Notes under the pieces: model-generated | What the model saw: only the letters and a program-made list of their open reading frames with translations | What the model was told of the DNA's origin: nothing | Databases searched by the model: none | Translations under genes and position numbers: made by a program | Origin: Acidovorax soli | GTDB lineage: Bacteria; Pseudomonadota; Gammaproteobacteria; Burkholderiales; Burkholderiaceae_C | Assembly: GCF_014207955.1 (NCBI RefSeq) | Contig: NZ_JACHLK010000006.1 | Location: forward strand, 248,001-312,000 | Length of the DNA stretch: 64,000 nucleotides | Reading direction: 5' to 3' | Shown here: positions 19,770 to 29,015 of the stretch, piece after piece | How the letters are laid out: every line of letters starts with the position of its first letter | Numbering within the stretch: position 1 is the stretch's first letter

Positions 19770-20750
19770 TCAGGCCAGGCGCAGGCCGCAACCTGCAAAG
19801 GCTTCGCGCGTGGCGGCCAGTTCGGCTTCGGTCATGTTGAGCAGCGGGCGGCGCACGGGGCCGCCATGCTGGCCCAGCAGCTCCTGCCAGGCCTTGCCAT
19901 GGGCCTGCGGCTTGCCGGCGGGCTTGCTGGCGCGGAAGGCGGCGCGCACGGGCTCCAGGCTGTCGCGCACCTTGCGTGCCTCGGCATGCTGGCCGGCAAA
20001 GGCCAGGCGGGTGTATTCGTTCATGCGCTGGTCGACCTTGGTCTGCAGCAGGAAGGGCGGCGTGGAGCACAGGTAGAGCTTCCAGTTGAGCTCGATGATG
20101 TTCTCCAGCCAGTCCTCCTCGGACGGGTTGCTCACCTGGATCTTGTGGCCAGCCAGCTCGGTCAGGCGCTTGTAGCGCGCGCGGTCGGCGCTGTACTTGA
20201 TGGCCACGATGTTGGGCAGGTCGGCGATGCGGTTGCACAGCTCCGGGCTCATGGTGTAGCCGCAGTCGGGGTGGTTCCACATGGCGATGCCGATGTCGAG
20301 CTGCTCCGACAGGTAACGGTAGTACTCGTAGATGGTCTCTTCGGTGTCGGCACCGAAGTGCAGCACCGGGCTGTGCACGATCACGTAGTCGGCACCGGCG
20401 TTCGCCGAATGGCGCGCCAGGTCCAGCACCACATCGAGGTTGGTGTCCGAGCACGAGGTGATGATGCCGCAGCGGCCGATGCCGCCGCGGTTGCCCGCGG
20501 CCTGCGCGGCCTCCACCGACAGGGTGATCAGGCGCTTGCGCTCCTCGATCGACATGGCGAAGAACTCGGCCTGCTTGCCGGCGATGAACAGGCCGCCCAG
20601 GTTCAGGTCGCGGATCCAGTGGTCCATGTTCTGGCGCAGGGCCTTCTCGTCGATGCGCAGCGCCTCGTCGAAGGGCGTGAGGTTGGCGGCCCAGACGCCG
20701 GTGAAGTGCTCGCGGGCGTATTCCTTGGCTTCAGACTTCTTGTAATCCAT
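19770..20750 (-). CDS. Dihydrodipicolinate synthase-superfamily lyase (hydratase-aldolase-like)
   Basis: A 326-residue class I aldolase-fold protein. The Schiff-base lysine is Lys185 in IVAIKYS; GGLFIAGKQAEFFAMSIEER (52-71) replaces the usual GTTGE loop, so substrate recognition differs from DapA. The C-terminal extension ending GGPVRRPLLNMTEAELA is longer than in DapA (about 290) and resembles hydratase-aldolases of aromatic degradation such as NahE, which cleave o-substituted benzylidenepyruvates to an aldehyde plus pyruvate. AAAGGA lies upstream of the ATG. Its position between the CoxL-like and CoxS-like genes shows that it acts with the hydroxylase in one pathway, probably after ring cleavage by a dioxygenase. 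Exact reaction unknown. Confidence 0.85.
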   Translation of the reverse strand: MDYKKSEAKEYAREHFTGVWAANLTPFDEALRIDEKALRQNMDHWIRDLNLGGLFIAGKQAEFFAMSIEERKRLITLSVEAAQAAGNRGGIGRCGIITSCSDTNLDVVLDLARHSANAGADYVIVHSPVLHFGADTEETIYEYYRYLSEQLDIGIAMWNHPDCGYTMSPELCNRIADLPNIVAIKYSADRARYKRLTELAGHKIQVSNPSEEDWLENIIELNWKLYLCSTPPFLLQTKVDQRMNEYTRLAFAGQHAEARKVRDSLEPVRAAFRASKPAGKPQAHGKAWQELLGQHGGPVRRPLLNMTEAELAATREAFAGCGLRLA

Positions 20751-20777
20751 GGTGTTTTCCTTTCAAGACATGGAGGT

Positions 20778-22904
20778 TCAGAGGCTCCGGCCGCTCATCG
20801 CGCGCCAGAACTGTTCGGAGGTGAGGGGGAACTGCAGCGCGCATTCGCCCAGCGGCGCCAGCGCATCGCGTGCCGCATTCATCAGCGCGGCCGGCACGCC
20901 GATACAGCCGGCCTCGCCCACGCCTTTGGCACCCAGCAGGTTGTGCGGGCTGGGCGTGGCAAAGCTCGCGATGTCGATGGCGGCCGGCATGTCGTCGGCG
21001 CGCGGCGCGGCATAGTCCATGAGGGATCCGGTCACGAGCTGGCCCGCGCCGTCGTAGACCAGGCGCTCCAGCAGGGCCTGGCCCAGGCCCTGCGCCAGGC
21101 CGCCGACGAGTTGGCCCTTGGCGAGCTCGGGATGGACGATGTGGCCGGCGTCGTCGGCCCAGGTGATCTGCTCAATGCCGGGGCGGCCGGTGTCACGGTC
21201 CACGGCCATGCGCGCGATCACGCAGCCATAGCTCCAGGCCTCGCCGCCCGTGAAGCGCGTGCTGGCCGAGAGCGGCAGCGCTTCGCCCGCCGCGCGCCGT
21301 GCCTGCAGCTCCCGGCAGGCCTGCACGATGGCGCCGCCCGCGAGGGCCGTGCTGCGGCTGGCGAGCGCACCGACCCCGGGCGGGCACAGCGCGGTGTCGC
21401 CATACACGACCTCGACCCGCTCGGCAGCGATGTCCAGCGCTTCGCCGGCAATGCGGGCATAGGTGGTGGCATGGCCCTGGCCCTGCGCCGGTGATCCGGT
21501 CGCCACGGTCACGCGCCCGTCTTCGTGCCAGTCCACACGCGCCGATTCCCAGCCCACGCCGCAGGGCTCGACATACAGCGCCATGCCGATACCCACCACC
21601 TCGCCGTCGGCGCGGCGCTGCGCCTGCAGCGCACGCTGCTCCACATAGCCGAAGCGTTCGCAGGCCATCTCCAGCGCGCGCCGGTAATCACCACTGTCGA
21701 AAACCTCGCCGGTCGGGGTGGTGTAAGGCATGTCGGCCGCCTCCACCAGGTTGCGCCGGCGCAGCTCCACCGGGTCGATGCCTACGGTACGCGCGGCCTG
21801 CTCGACCAGGGTTTCCATGAGCAGTGCGGCCTCAGGCCGGCCCGCGCCGCGGTAGATGGTGACCGGCGCGCTGTGCGCCAGGCCCGCACGGCCCTGCACA
21901 TCGAGCTGCGCCACGCGGTAGGGCCCGGGCAGGATGCGCGCCGTGTTGCGCAGCGGCACCACGGCCGAGAACGGCAGCCAGGCGCCCAGCGTGAACTGGA
22001 GCTCGGCCTGCAGGGCGGCAAAGTGCCCTTCGGCCGTGACCGACAGACGGCCCGCGAGGCGCGCGCCCCGGCCGTGCATGCCCGAGGTGAACTCATCCGA
22101 GCGCGAGGAAATCCAGCGCACCGAGGCCTGCATGCGGCGCGCGGCCAGTGCGATGGCCAGGTCCTCAGGGCACAGTGAGGACTTGGCGCCGAAGGCCCCG
22201 CCGACGTTGCCGGTGACGACGCGCACACGCGCAGTATCGTCCCAGCCGAGCGCGGCAGCGATGTCCGCCTGGGCACGCGACGGGGCCTGGGTTCCCAGGT
22301 GCACGGTGAGGCGCGCGGGCGCGTCACCATGCCACTGCGCCACCATGCCGCGCGGCTCCATCGACAAAGCCAGCACGCGCGGCACATCGAGTGTGGCGCT
22401 GGCTTCGCAGGCCACCGCAGCGGCGGCCTGCGGCCCGGCCACCTGGTGTGCCACCTGTGTCACCGGCCGGGCACCGTCAAAGTCCGTCACCGGGGCCAGC
22501 GGCTCGATGTCCAGCTGCACCTGCAACGCCGCCTGCTGCGCCGCAACCAGGGAGCGCGCCAGCACCAGAGCCACCGGCTGGCCCACATAGACCACCTCGC
22601 CATGGGCCAGCGGTTCGATGGGGGTGACCGGGGCCACGGGCAGCAAGGGGTTGGGCGGCGGCATGTGGACGCGGCGTTCCCCCTGCGCGTCCACCAGGTT
22701 CTCGGCGGTCAGCACAGCGACCACGCCCTCGGCCTGGGCTGCGGCCCGGGCATCGACGCCCAGCAAGCGGCCGTGCGCCAGTGGCGAGCGCACGAACACC
22801 GCATGCAGCGCGCCTTCGGCCGGCACATCGCCCGTGTACTGGCCGCGCCCCATCAGCAGGGCGGTGTCTTCTCGGCGAAGGGGTGTGAAGGCCGTGTTCA
22901 GCAT
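20778..22904 (-). CDS. Molybdenum hydroxylase large subunit (CoxL/XdhB-like)
   Basis: A 708-residue Mo-cytosine-dinucleotide-type subunit of the xanthine oxidase family and first gene of the leftward unit. Landmarks: GGAFGAKSS near 234-242, YRGAGRPEAALLMETLVEQ, GQGHATTYARIAGEALDI, and the catalytic glutamate in AKGVGEAGCIG near 661. The active-site loop reads YRGAGRPE rather than the AYRCSFR of true CO dehydrogenase, so this is an aromatic/N-heterocycle or aldehyde hydroxylase. Such enzymes insert water-derived oxygen next to a ring nitrogen. The start at 22904 is chosen where the domain begins; the frame stays open far upstream through the LysR gene, but that is antisense. It diverges from the LysR regulator. 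Confidence 0.9.
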   Translation of the reverse strand: MLNTAFTPLRREDTALLMGRGQYTGDVPAEGALHAVFVRSPLAHGRLLGVDARAAAQAEGVVAVLTAENLVDAQGERRVHMPPPNPLLPVAPVTPIEPLAHGEVVYVGQPVALVLARSLVAAQQAALQVQLDIEPLAPVTDFDGARPVTQVAHQVAGPQAAAAVACEASATLDVPRVLALSMEPRGMVAQWHGDAPARLTVHLGTQAPSRAQADIAAALGWDDTARVRVVTGNVGGAFGAKSSLCPEDLAIALAARRMQASVRWISSRSDEFTSGMHGRGARLAGRLSVTAEGHFAALQAELQFTLGAWLPFSAVVPLRNTARILPGPYRVAQLDVQGRAGLAHSAPVTIYRGAGRPEAALLMETLVEQAARTVGIDPVELRRRNLVEAADMPYTTPTGEVFDSGDYRRALEMACERFGYVEQRALQAQRRADGEVVGIGMALYVEPCGVGWESARVDWHEDGRVTVATGSPAQGQGHATTYARIAGEALDIAAERVEVVYGDTALCPPGVGALASRSTALAGGAIVQACRELQARRAAGEALPLSASTRFTGGEAWSYGCVIARMAVDRDTGRPGIEQITWADDAGHIVHPELAKGQLVGGLAQGLGQALLERLVYDGAGQLVTGSLMDYAAPRADDMPAAIDIASFATPSPHNLLGAKGVGEAGCIGVPAALMNAARDALAPLGECALQFPLTSEQFWRAMSGRSL

Positions 22905-22986
22905 GGGTCGGATTAGACCGACGCCCCCCGCACCGGGCAATCGCATAATTTTGAAAGACTTTGAAGTTTGCCGACACAATCGCACC
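22905..22986. promoter_or_regulatory. Divergent promoter/operator region between CoxL-like and LysR genes
   Basis: The 82-base spacer has an AT-rich stretch with a direct repeat TTTGAAAGACTTTGAA at about 22951-22966 and the dyad GGTCGGATTAGACC near 22906-22919. Placement suits a LysR-type activator controlling both directions. No consensus -35/-10 is obvious. Confidence 0.4.
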
Positions 22987-23907
22987 ATGGACCTGCTGGA
23001 CAACCCCTCCAACCTCAGCCTGCGGCAGCTGCGTGCCTTCTGGCTCGTCGCGCACGAAGGCACCATGACCCGGGCCGCGGCGCGCATGCACCTGACCATC
23101 TCGGCGCTGTCCATGCTCGTGCGCACGCTCGAAGAGGAGCTCGGCGTGCGCCTGTTCGAGCGCACCACGCGCCGCATCGAGCTGACCGAGGCCGGCCGCC
23201 AGTTTTTGCCCACGGTGCGCGACGTGTTCTTCGCGCTCGACTCGGGCCTGCAGACCCTGCAGGAAAGCAAGCGCCGCAAGAGCGAACGGCTGTCGCTGGT
23301 GACCTCGCCGCTCTTGGCAGCCAGCCTGGTGCCCGAGGTCATTGCGCGCTTTCGCGAGCAGTTCCCCAACGTCACCGTGACCCTGGTGGACGCTCCCGTG
23401 GACCAGGTCGTGGCCCATGTGCGCGAGGGCAAGTCGGACTTCGGCATCTGCACCGCCGACCTGGCCTCGACCGACCTGGTCTCGCAGGTGCTCTACAAGG
23501 ACACGCTGGTGCTGGCCTGCAGCCCCGACCACCCGCTGGCCGAGCGGCGCGAGGCCAGCTGGGGCGACCTCACGGACCAGAGCCTGATCCTGCTGACGTC
23601 GAACACCGGCCTGCGCCGGCTGGCCGACCAGACCCTGGGGCAACTCACGCTGCGGCTCAAGCCCGCTTTCGAGGTGGCCAACATCCAGACCGCCGTCGGC
23701 CTCGTGGCCGCGGGCCTCGGAATCTCGGTGCTGCCGGCCTACAGCCTGTCGCGTGTGGATGGGCAGCGCGTGGTCTCGGTGCCGCTGACCGACCCCGTGG
23801 TGACGCGCGAAATCGTCGCGCTGTGCACCCGCGCGCGGCCATTTTCAATGGCCGCTGAAGCATTCTTGAAGCTGTTCACAAAATACGCGGACCAGAGCAC
23901 GATTTAG
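22987..23907 (+). CDS. LysR-family transcriptional regulator of the Mo-hydroxylase cluster
   Basis: A 306-residue LysR protein. The winged helix-turn-helix spans about 11-70 (LSLRQLRAFWLVAHEGTMTRAAARMHLTISALSMLVRTLEEELGVRLFE region). The effector-binding domain begins near 95 with LSLVTSPLLAASLVPEVIARF. ATG 22987 gives a standard N-terminus. It is divergent from the Mo-hydroxylase operon and followed by a Bug receptor and an extradiol dioxygenase in the same direction. It is thus placed to control both arms in response to the pathway substrate. Confidence 0.93.
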   Translation: MDLLDNPSNLSLRQLRAFWLVAHEGTMTRAAARMHLTISALSMLVRTLEEELGVRLFERTTRRIELTEAGRQFLPTVRDVFFALDSGLQTLQESKRRKSERLSLVTSPLLAASLVPEVIARFREQFPNVTVTLVDAPVDQVVAHVREGKSDFGICTADLASTDLVSQVLYKDTLVLACSPDHPLAERREASWGDLTDQSLILLTSNTGLRRLADQTLGQLTLRLKPAFEVANIQTAVGLVAAGLGISVLPAYSLSRVDGQRVVSVPLTDPVVTREIVALCTRARPFSMAAEAFLKLFTKYADQSTI

Positions 23908-24018
23908 GCGGCTTTTCGATCGGTTTTGCTGGTGTTGCCTCTGTTCAGCGTGGCAGCGCGCCAGTACAAAAGTAAGGCGCCCTCACACGTCCCGGCGCAC
24001 ACACAAGGAAACCGATCC

Positions 24019-25047
24019 ATGAAACCCCTTTGCGGCGCCAGCCCCTTCCAGGCCTCTTCCTCCCCCGTGTCCCGCCGCCAGCTGCTGGCGCTGGGTGCCG
24101 GCAGCACCGCTGCCTGGCTGTACGCCACCCCGTCGCTGGCCAACACCTGGCCTTCCAAGCCTGTCAAGGTCACCACGGCGGCCTCCACCGGCAGCGGCCC
24201 CGATGTGTCGCTGCGCCTGGTGACCGAGCAGCTCGCGCGCCGCTGGGGCCAGCCAGTCATCGTGGACAACAAGCCCGGCGGCAACGGCGTGGTGGCCTTC
24301 AACGCAACCCGCAGCGCGGCATCGGACGGCCACGAGCTGATCCACCTGGACAGCACCATGCTGACCTCCAATGTGCACCTGTACAGCCGCCTGCCCTACG
24401 ACCCGCAGCGCGACTTTGCCCCCATCCGCCCCACGCTGCAGACCGACTTCTTCGTCGCCGTGGCCAAGGACAGCCCCTTCAAATCGGTCGACGACATCGT
24501 GCAGGCTGCCCTGGCCGCACCGGACCGTGTCACCTACGGCTCCTGGGGCCTGGGCAGCCCAGGCCACCTGGGCGCCCTGCGCCTGCTGGCCGCCACCAAC
24601 ACGCGCATGACGCACGTGCCCTACAAGGAGATCCCGCAGCTGTTCGCCGCCGTCGCCACCGGCGAAGTGCAATGGGCCCTGGGCAGCATCGCCAGCGCCG
24701 GCCCCATGGAGAAATCGGGCCGCATCCGTTTCGTGGGCGTGGCGGCGCCGCAGCCTTCGCCGTTCGCCCCCGGAGTTCCCGGCATGGCGGGCTCTACGCA
24801 GGCCAAGGCCTTCGTGGCCAATGCCTGGTTCGGCCTGTTCGCGCCACGCAACACGCCCAAGCCGCTGCGCGACAAGATTGCGGCGGACATCACCGAGATC
24901 CTGGCCACGCCGGACATCGCCGACCGCTACCGCAACCTGGGCTACAACCGCTTCGACCAGAAGCCCGACGAATTCGGCGAGTACATTGGCCGCGAGACCC
25001 AGCTGTGGGGCCGCGTGATCACCGAGGCCAAGCTCAAGCTCGACTAG
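24019..25047 (+). CDS. Bug/TctC-family receptor with twin-arginine signal
   Basis: A 342-residue periplasmic receptor of the TTT class. Unlike the two at 2799 and 3995, its signal carries a twin-arginine motif (SRRQLLALGAGSTAAWLYATP), so Tat export of a folded protein is likely. The mature part begins TWPSKPVKVTT and has the Bug ligand-loop features GGNGVVAFNATRSAASDG and YDPQRDFAPI. AAGGAA lies upstream of ATG 24019. It sits between the LysR regulator and the extradiol dioxygenase and diverges from the hydroxylase operon, so it probably binds the aromatic or carboxylate substrate of this pathway. No TctA/B genes are present. Confidence 0.9.
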   Translation: MKPLCGASPFQASSSPVSRRQLLALGAGSTAAWLYATPSLANTWPSKPVKVTTAASTGSGPDVSLRLVTEQLARRWGQPVIVDNKPGGNGVVAFNATRSAASDGHELIHLDSTMLTSNVHLYSRLPYDPQRDFAPIRPTLQTDFFVAVAKDSPFKSVDDIVQAALAAPDRVTYGSWGLGSPGHLGALRLLAATNTRMTHVPYKEIPQLFAAVATGEVQWALGSIASAGPMEKSGRIRFVGVAAPQPSPFAPGVPGMAGSTQAKAFVANAWFGLFAPRNTPKPLRDKIAADITEILATPDIADRYRNLGYNRFDQKPDEFGEYIGRETQLWGRVITEAKLKLD

Positions 25048-25090
25048 GCAGCAGCGCGGCCGGCACAAGAACAACGGAGACAGAACGAAG

Positions 25091-25957
25091 ATGATTGCAC
25101 TCAAGGACATCAGCTACGTGCGCCTGGGCACGCGCGACCTCGATGGCGCCTGCCGCTATGCCAACGACATCCTGGGCCTGCGCGAAGGCCAGCGCTACGG
25201 GCCGCCGCGCCATGGCAGGGCCGTGGGTTTTCGCAGCGACGCGCGCGAGCAGACGTTGGTGTATTTTGACGGCGACCCGGCCGACCATACGACCGGCTTC
25301 GAGCTTTCCTCCATGGCCGAGCTGCAGTCCGCCGCCGCGGAGCTCGAACGCCTGGGCCACGCCGTGCGCGAAGGCCGGCCCGATGAATGCGAGCAGCGCC
25401 GGGTGCAGGCCTTCATCGGCTTCAACGATCCGAGCGGCAACGCCATCGAGCTCGCCGTCGCGCCCTTCCACAGCGGCGTGCGTTTCTTCCCGACACGCGA
25501 CACGGGCAACACCGGCTTCTCGCACGTGGGCCTGCGCAGCACCGACCCGGCGCGCGACGAACGCTTCTGGACCACGGTGCTCAGCGCCAAGGTCAGCGAC
25601 CGCATCGGCGCCGCGCCGCTCCTGCGCATCGACGAGGTGCACCACAAGATCGCGCTGTTTCCCTCGGCGTATGCCGGAGTGCAGCACATCAACCACCAAG
25701 TGGCCTCGATCGACGACCTGATGCGCGCCTGGTACCTGCTGCAATCGCGCGGCATCCGCGTGGTGTTCGGGCCGGGCAAACACCCGACCTCGGGCGCCAT
25801 GTTCCTCTACTTCGAGGGGCCGGACGGCATGGTCTACGAGTTCTCCAGCGGCGTGCGCATGGTCACCGACCCCGATGCACCACCGCGCCAGTTCCCGTTC
25901 CACCCCACCTCGTTCTGCATGTGGGGGTCGGTGCCGGATATCCCCGAGTTCCGCTGA
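25091..25957 (+). CDS. Type I extradiol dioxygenase (VOC superfamily)
   Basis: A 288-residue two-module VOC protein sized like 2,3-dihydroxybiphenyl/catechol extradiol dioxygenases. The C-terminal module retains a plausible 2-His-1-Glu iron site: His145 (GFSHVGLRS), His199 or His202 (GVQHINHQV) and Glu250 (MVYEFSS). Neighbouring His184/His185 and Tyr249 match active-site positions in BphC-type enzymes. The first module starts LKDISYVRLGTRDL. It is probably an active ring-cleavage dioxygenase for a catechol-like or hydroxylated bicyclic intermediate. It follows the Bug gene by 43 bases. With the DapA-like lyase across the divergent promoter, it suggests an extradiol cleavage / aldol cleavage sequence. 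Confidence 0.85.
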   Translation: MIALKDISYVRLGTRDLDGACRYANDILGLREGQRYGPPRHGRAVGFRSDAREQTLVYFDGDPADHTTGFELSSMAELQSAAAELERLGHAVREGRPDECEQRRVQAFIGFNDPSGNAIELAVAPFHSGVRFFPTRDTGNTGFSHVGLRSTDPARDERFWTTVLSAKVSDRIGAAPLLRIDEVHHKIALFPSAYAGVQHINHQVASIDDLMRAWYLLQSRGIRVVFGPGKHPTSGAMFLYFEGPDGMVYEFSSGVRMVTDPDAPPRQFPFHPTSFCMWGSVPDIPEFR

Positions 25958-26092
25958 AGCGCTTCCGGCACCAGGGGACGGGAGCATCTGAGCCACCCGC
26001 TGGTAGCGTGCCGCGATACTGCGGCACCTGCCCGCAGGCTTTTCGCTGCGGGGCATCTAGGGTCGCGGTCTTTCACCACCAGGCCACCCACG

Positions 26093-26599
26093 ATGCCCAC
26101 CGACCACCCTGCCTGCCTCGCTCTGGCAGCCATCACGGCACTCACATCCCTCCCGGTCCACGCGGCAGAGAATGGCGCAAGCAGCCCCGGTGGCCTGCAG
26201 GCACGCCTGTTGCTGACCGCAGACGAGAAGGCGCTGCGGCACATCTGGGAGACATCGCCCACCCCGCCCCGGTTGCCCGTCACGGACCGGGCACGCCTGG
26301 GTGCCAGCGCCAGCACCGTGATCATCTTCAAGGGCTGCGCGCCCGACCCGGCGGGACATTGCGACGTGGACGTCGAGTTTGAGGTCGCAGGCCCCGATGG
26401 CAAGGCGCAGAACGCCGGTTCGGCCAAGCTGTGGTCCGCCGCGCCGCTGGGGCAGAAGTTCATGCTCGGGGCGGCCAGCGCGACCCTAGCCTTCCATGGC
26501 GAGGAGGACCTGGGAAGCTACACCGTGCGCGCGCGCCTGTCGGACCGGGTGGCCCAACGCCAGCTGGAGCTGTCAGCACCCTTGCGCGTCGAGCGCTAG
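26093..26599 (+). CDS. Hypothetical secreted protein
   Basis: A 168-residue protein with a probable Sec signal peptide (LALAAITALTSLPVHA-AE, cleavage near residue 24). The mature part looks like a single beta-sandwich: STVIIFKGCAP...GHCDVDVEFEVAGPDGK, then AATLAFHGEEDLG-like strands and a final QLELSAPLRVER. Two cysteines (in KGCAP and GHCDV) could form a disulfide. I do not recognise a named family. Its stop codon overlaps that of the convergent HD-domain gene by 4 bases. The 135 bases before it show no clear promoter. Confidence 0.65.
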   Translation: MPTDHPACLALAAITALTSLPVHAAENGASSPGGLQARLLLTADEKALRHIWETSPTPPRLPVTDRARLGASASTVIIFKGCAPDPAGHCDVDVEFEVAGPDGKAQNAGSAKLWSAAPLGQKFMLGAASATLAFHGEEDLGSYTVRARLSDRVAQRQLELSAPLRVER

Positions 26600-27162
26600 T
26601 CGGGGCCTGCGGTCTGGCGCACTGCGTCCAGCATGGCCAGGTAGTGCGGCAACGGCGGCGTGCCCCGGCCCGGCACCTTGGCCAGGTCGTCGTAGCGGCG
26701 CAGGCGAATCGCCTCCTGCGCAAAAGGCTGCTCGGCGAACCGGGCGCATTCGACCAGGCCATAGGCACCGCCCTGCAGTTCCAGGCTGTGCTGCGATGCG
26801 GGCGAGAGCGCGGCCCAGTAGCCCGCATCCACCGCGCACAGATAGCGCTTGGCGTCGACATGCATGCGGATGGGTTCGAGCACCGCCTCGGGCAGCACAC
26901 CGCGCAGAAACGGCAGGGCCACGTACTGGTGCAGGTCGTCTTGGCGCGGCGCCCGGGCCTCGTGCTCTGCGGCCGCGGGCGCGAGCAGATGGCCCAGGTC
27001 GTGCAGCAAGGCAGCGACCACGGTGGCCGGGGTTTCACCCGCTTCTTCCGCCAGGTGCGCGCACTGCAGCGCGTGGTCGAGTTGGCTCACGGCCTCGCGG
27101 CCGTACTGCTTTTGCCCACGTTCGGCGAGCAGCAGGGCGATGTCGTGCAGGGTCACAGCCAT
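26596..27162 (-). CDS. HD-domain oxygenase, PhnZ-like
   Basis: A 188-residue HD-superfamily protein and last gene of the leftward phn run, 3 bases after phnE. It has the mixed-valence di-iron ligand set of PhnZ: His30, His54-Asp55 (LLHDLGH), His78, His101 and an Asp in RYDDL (about 158). The substrate-gating pair Tyr-x-x-Glu of PhnZ (Tyr24/Glu27) appears as Tyr20/Glu23. These support oxidative cleavage of an alpha-hydroxyphosphonate to phosphate and a carboxylate. In the known PhnY-PhnZ route a 2-oxoglutarate oxygenase first makes the hydroxyphosphonate; no PhnY homologue lies in this window. It may use an already hydroxylated phosphonate or a partner elsewhere. Confidence 0.85.
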   Translation of the reverse strand: MAVTLHDIALLLAERGQKQYGREAVSQLDHALQCAHLAEEAGETPATVVAALLHDLGHLLAPAAAEHEARAPRQDDLHQYVALPFLRGVLPEAVLEPIRMHVDAKRYLCAVDAGYWAALSPASQHSLELQGGAYGLVECARFAEQPFAQEAIRLRRYDDLAKVPGRGTPPLPHYLAMLDAVRQTAGPD

Positions 27163-27165
27163 GGC

Positions 27166-27972
27166 CTAGATCATGGTCTTGCGGATGCGCGCCGACACCA
27201 GGTCGATCAGGCTCACGGTGACCACGATGATGAGCATCACCGCGCAGGTCTCGGCGTACTGGAAGCCGCGGATGATCTCCCACAGCACCACGCCGATGCC
27301 GCCGGCCCCCACCATGCCCACCACCGAGGCCGAGCGCACATTGGCCTCGAAGCGGTAGAGCGTGTAAGAGATCCACAGCGGCATCACCTGCGGGATCACG
27401 CCGTAGATGATTTCGTGCAGCGCGCTCGCGCCAGTGGAGCGGATGCCCTCCACGGGCTGAGGGTCGATGGCTTCCACGGCTTCGGAGAACAGCTTGGCCA
27501 GCGTGCCCGATGTGTGGATCCACAGCGCCAGCACGCCAGCGAAGGGCCCCAGGCCCACGGCCACCACGAAGAGCATGGCGAACACCATCTCGTTGATGGC
27601 GCGGCAGGCGTCGAGCACGCGGCGCACCGGCTGGTTGACCCACCAGGGCGCGATGTTGGAGGAGGCCAGCAGCGCCAGCGGAATGGCCGTGAGCACCGCG
27701 AGCGCCGTGCCCCACAGCGCGATCTGCAGCGTGACCAGCATCTCCTGCACATAGATGCGCCACTGCCCGAAGTTGGGCGGAAAGAACTCGGACGCGTACT
27801 GGGCCATGTTGCCCGAATCGCGGAGGAGGTCGAGCGGGCGCATGTCGGCACCCTTCCACGATGCGGCCAGCACCAGCAGCAGGATGCCCCAGGACAGGTA
27901 CCAGGCAAGGCTGCGCTTGGGCGCCGTGGTGCCCGCCAGGGTTGCGAGCGAAGGGGTCAATGCGAAAGACAT
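27166..27972 (-). CDS. phnE: Phosphonate ABC transporter permease PhnE
   Basis: A 268-residue inner-membrane permease. It has an N-terminal segment at about 25-43, then the binding-protein-dependent transport core with [22 protein letters not shown] and the EAA-like loop [23 protein letters not shown] 27972 is preferred to GTG 27981. The length is normal for PhnE. It pairs with PhnC and PhnD in the same unit to import phosphonates. A single permease gene is present, so a homodimer is expected. Confidence 0.93.
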   Translation of the reverse strand: MSFALTPSLATLAGTTAPKRSLAWYLSWGILLLVLAASWKGADMRPLDLLRDSGNMAQYASEFFPPNFGQWRIYVQEMLVTLQIALWGTALAVLTAIPLALLASSNIAPWWVNQPVRRVLDACRAINEMVFAMLFVVAVGLGPFAGVLALWIHTSGTLAKLFSEAVEAIDPQPVEGIRSTGASALHEIIYGVIPQVMPLWISYTLYRFEANVRSASVVGMVGAGGIGVVLWEIIRGFQYAETCAVMLIIVVTVSLIDLVSARIRKTMI

Positions 27973-27997
27973 GGTGGGCACTGGCCGGCTGCGTTGC

Positions 27998-28945
27998 TTA
28001 CTTCAGGGAAGCTAGCTGCTGGTCGATCTCGGCCAGGCGGGTCTTCTTGTCGGCGTCGGCCAGCGTGGTATCGCCTTCGATCTTGTTGCGCTTGCCGAAC
28101 AGGTCGAGCTGGCGGATGGGCATGAGCTGTGCATTGGTCGAGGGCTTGAAGCCCGAGAGCTTGGAGATCTTCATCACGATCTCCTTCTCGCGCGCATCGG
28201 TCTTGGCGTAGTTGAAGAAGAAGTCCTTGATCTTGGCCTTGAGCGGCTCGGGCAGGTCCTTGCGCATCACCAGCGGGTCGAGCGCGATCAGCGGCGAGGT
28301 CCAGACGATCTTCAGGTCCTTGAATTTCTCGGGCTGGCGCTCCTTGATCTTTTCGAGGTTCTCGCTGTTGTTCGTGGCCACGTCGACCTGCTTGTTGGCC
28401 ACGGCCAGGGCATTGGTCTCGTGGTTGGCGCTGCGCACCACCTTGAAGTGGGTCTTGGCGTCGATCTTGTTCTGCGCAAACGCGTAGTAGCCGGGCACCA
28501 GGAAGCCCGAGGTGGAGTTCGGGTCGCCGTTGCCGAATCTCAGCGACTTGCCGTTCTTGAGCACATCGTCCAGCGTGGCCAGCGGGCTGTCCTTGTGCAC
28601 GATCAGGTGCGAGTAGTAGCCCTGGGTGCCGTCGGCGTTGACCATCTGCGCGAACACCTCGCCGTTGGCGCGGTCCACGGCTTCCATGGCCGACTTGTTG
28701 CCCAGCCACGCGACCTGCATCTTGTTGAAGCGCATGGCTTCGATCAGGCCGGCATAGTCGGAGGCGAAGAAGGCGTTGACCTTGAGGCCCGTCTGCTTGG
28801 CCATGTCGTCCAGCAGAGGCTGCCAGTCGGCCTTGAGGTTCTGCGTCGCCTCGGTCGAGATCATGCCGAAGTTGATGTCCTGGGCGTGGGCGCCCGTCGT
28901 CAGGCCCAGGCCAAGGGCCAGGGCTGCGCACAGTTTCTTGAACAT
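27998..28945 (-). CDS. phnD: Phosphonate-binding periplasmic protein PhnD
   Basis: A 315-residue receptor with a Sec signal ([23 protein letters not shown]). The mature protein shows the PhnD order [56 protein letters not shown] and [20 protein letters not shown], the last forming the phosphonate oxyanion pocket. GAAAGGGAGAAC is not placed before the start; instead TGGAGCC lies 3-9 bases upstream of ATG 28945. It delivers phosphonates to PhnCE. Start and family are secure. Confidence 0.95.
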   Translation of the reverse strand: MFKKLCAALALGLGLTTGAHAQDINFGMISTEATQNLKADWQPLLDDMAKQTGLKVNAFFASDYAGLIEAMRFNKMQVAWLGNKSAMEAVDRANGEVFAQMVNADGTQGYYSHLIVHKDSPLATLDDVLKNGKSLRFGNGDPNSTSGFLVPGYYAFAQNKIDAKTHFKVVRSANHETNALAVANKQVDVATNNSENLEKIKERQPEKFKDLKIVWTSPLIALDPLVMRKDLPEPLKAKIKDFFFNYAKTDAREKEIVMKISKLSGFKPSTNAQLMPIRQLDLFGKRNKIEGDTTLADADKKTRLAEIDQQLASLK

Positions 28946-29015
28946 GGGTGGCTCCAGTGAAAGGGAGAACGGTCGGAAGGAATGCGGAAACCGCGGGATG
29001 GGATCGGGGAAGGGC

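Noticed and set aside
22905..23453. N-terminal extension of the CoxL-like frame to 23453
   Set aside because: It reads antisense through the LysR gene, has no Mo-hydroxylase similarity, and the domain begins at ATG 22904.
24019..25957. VOC protein as a simple glyoxalase or resistance protein
   Set aside because: Its two-module length of 288 residues and the retained His145/His199/Glu250 pattern fit type I extradiol dioxygenases better than single-module glyoxalase-like proteins.
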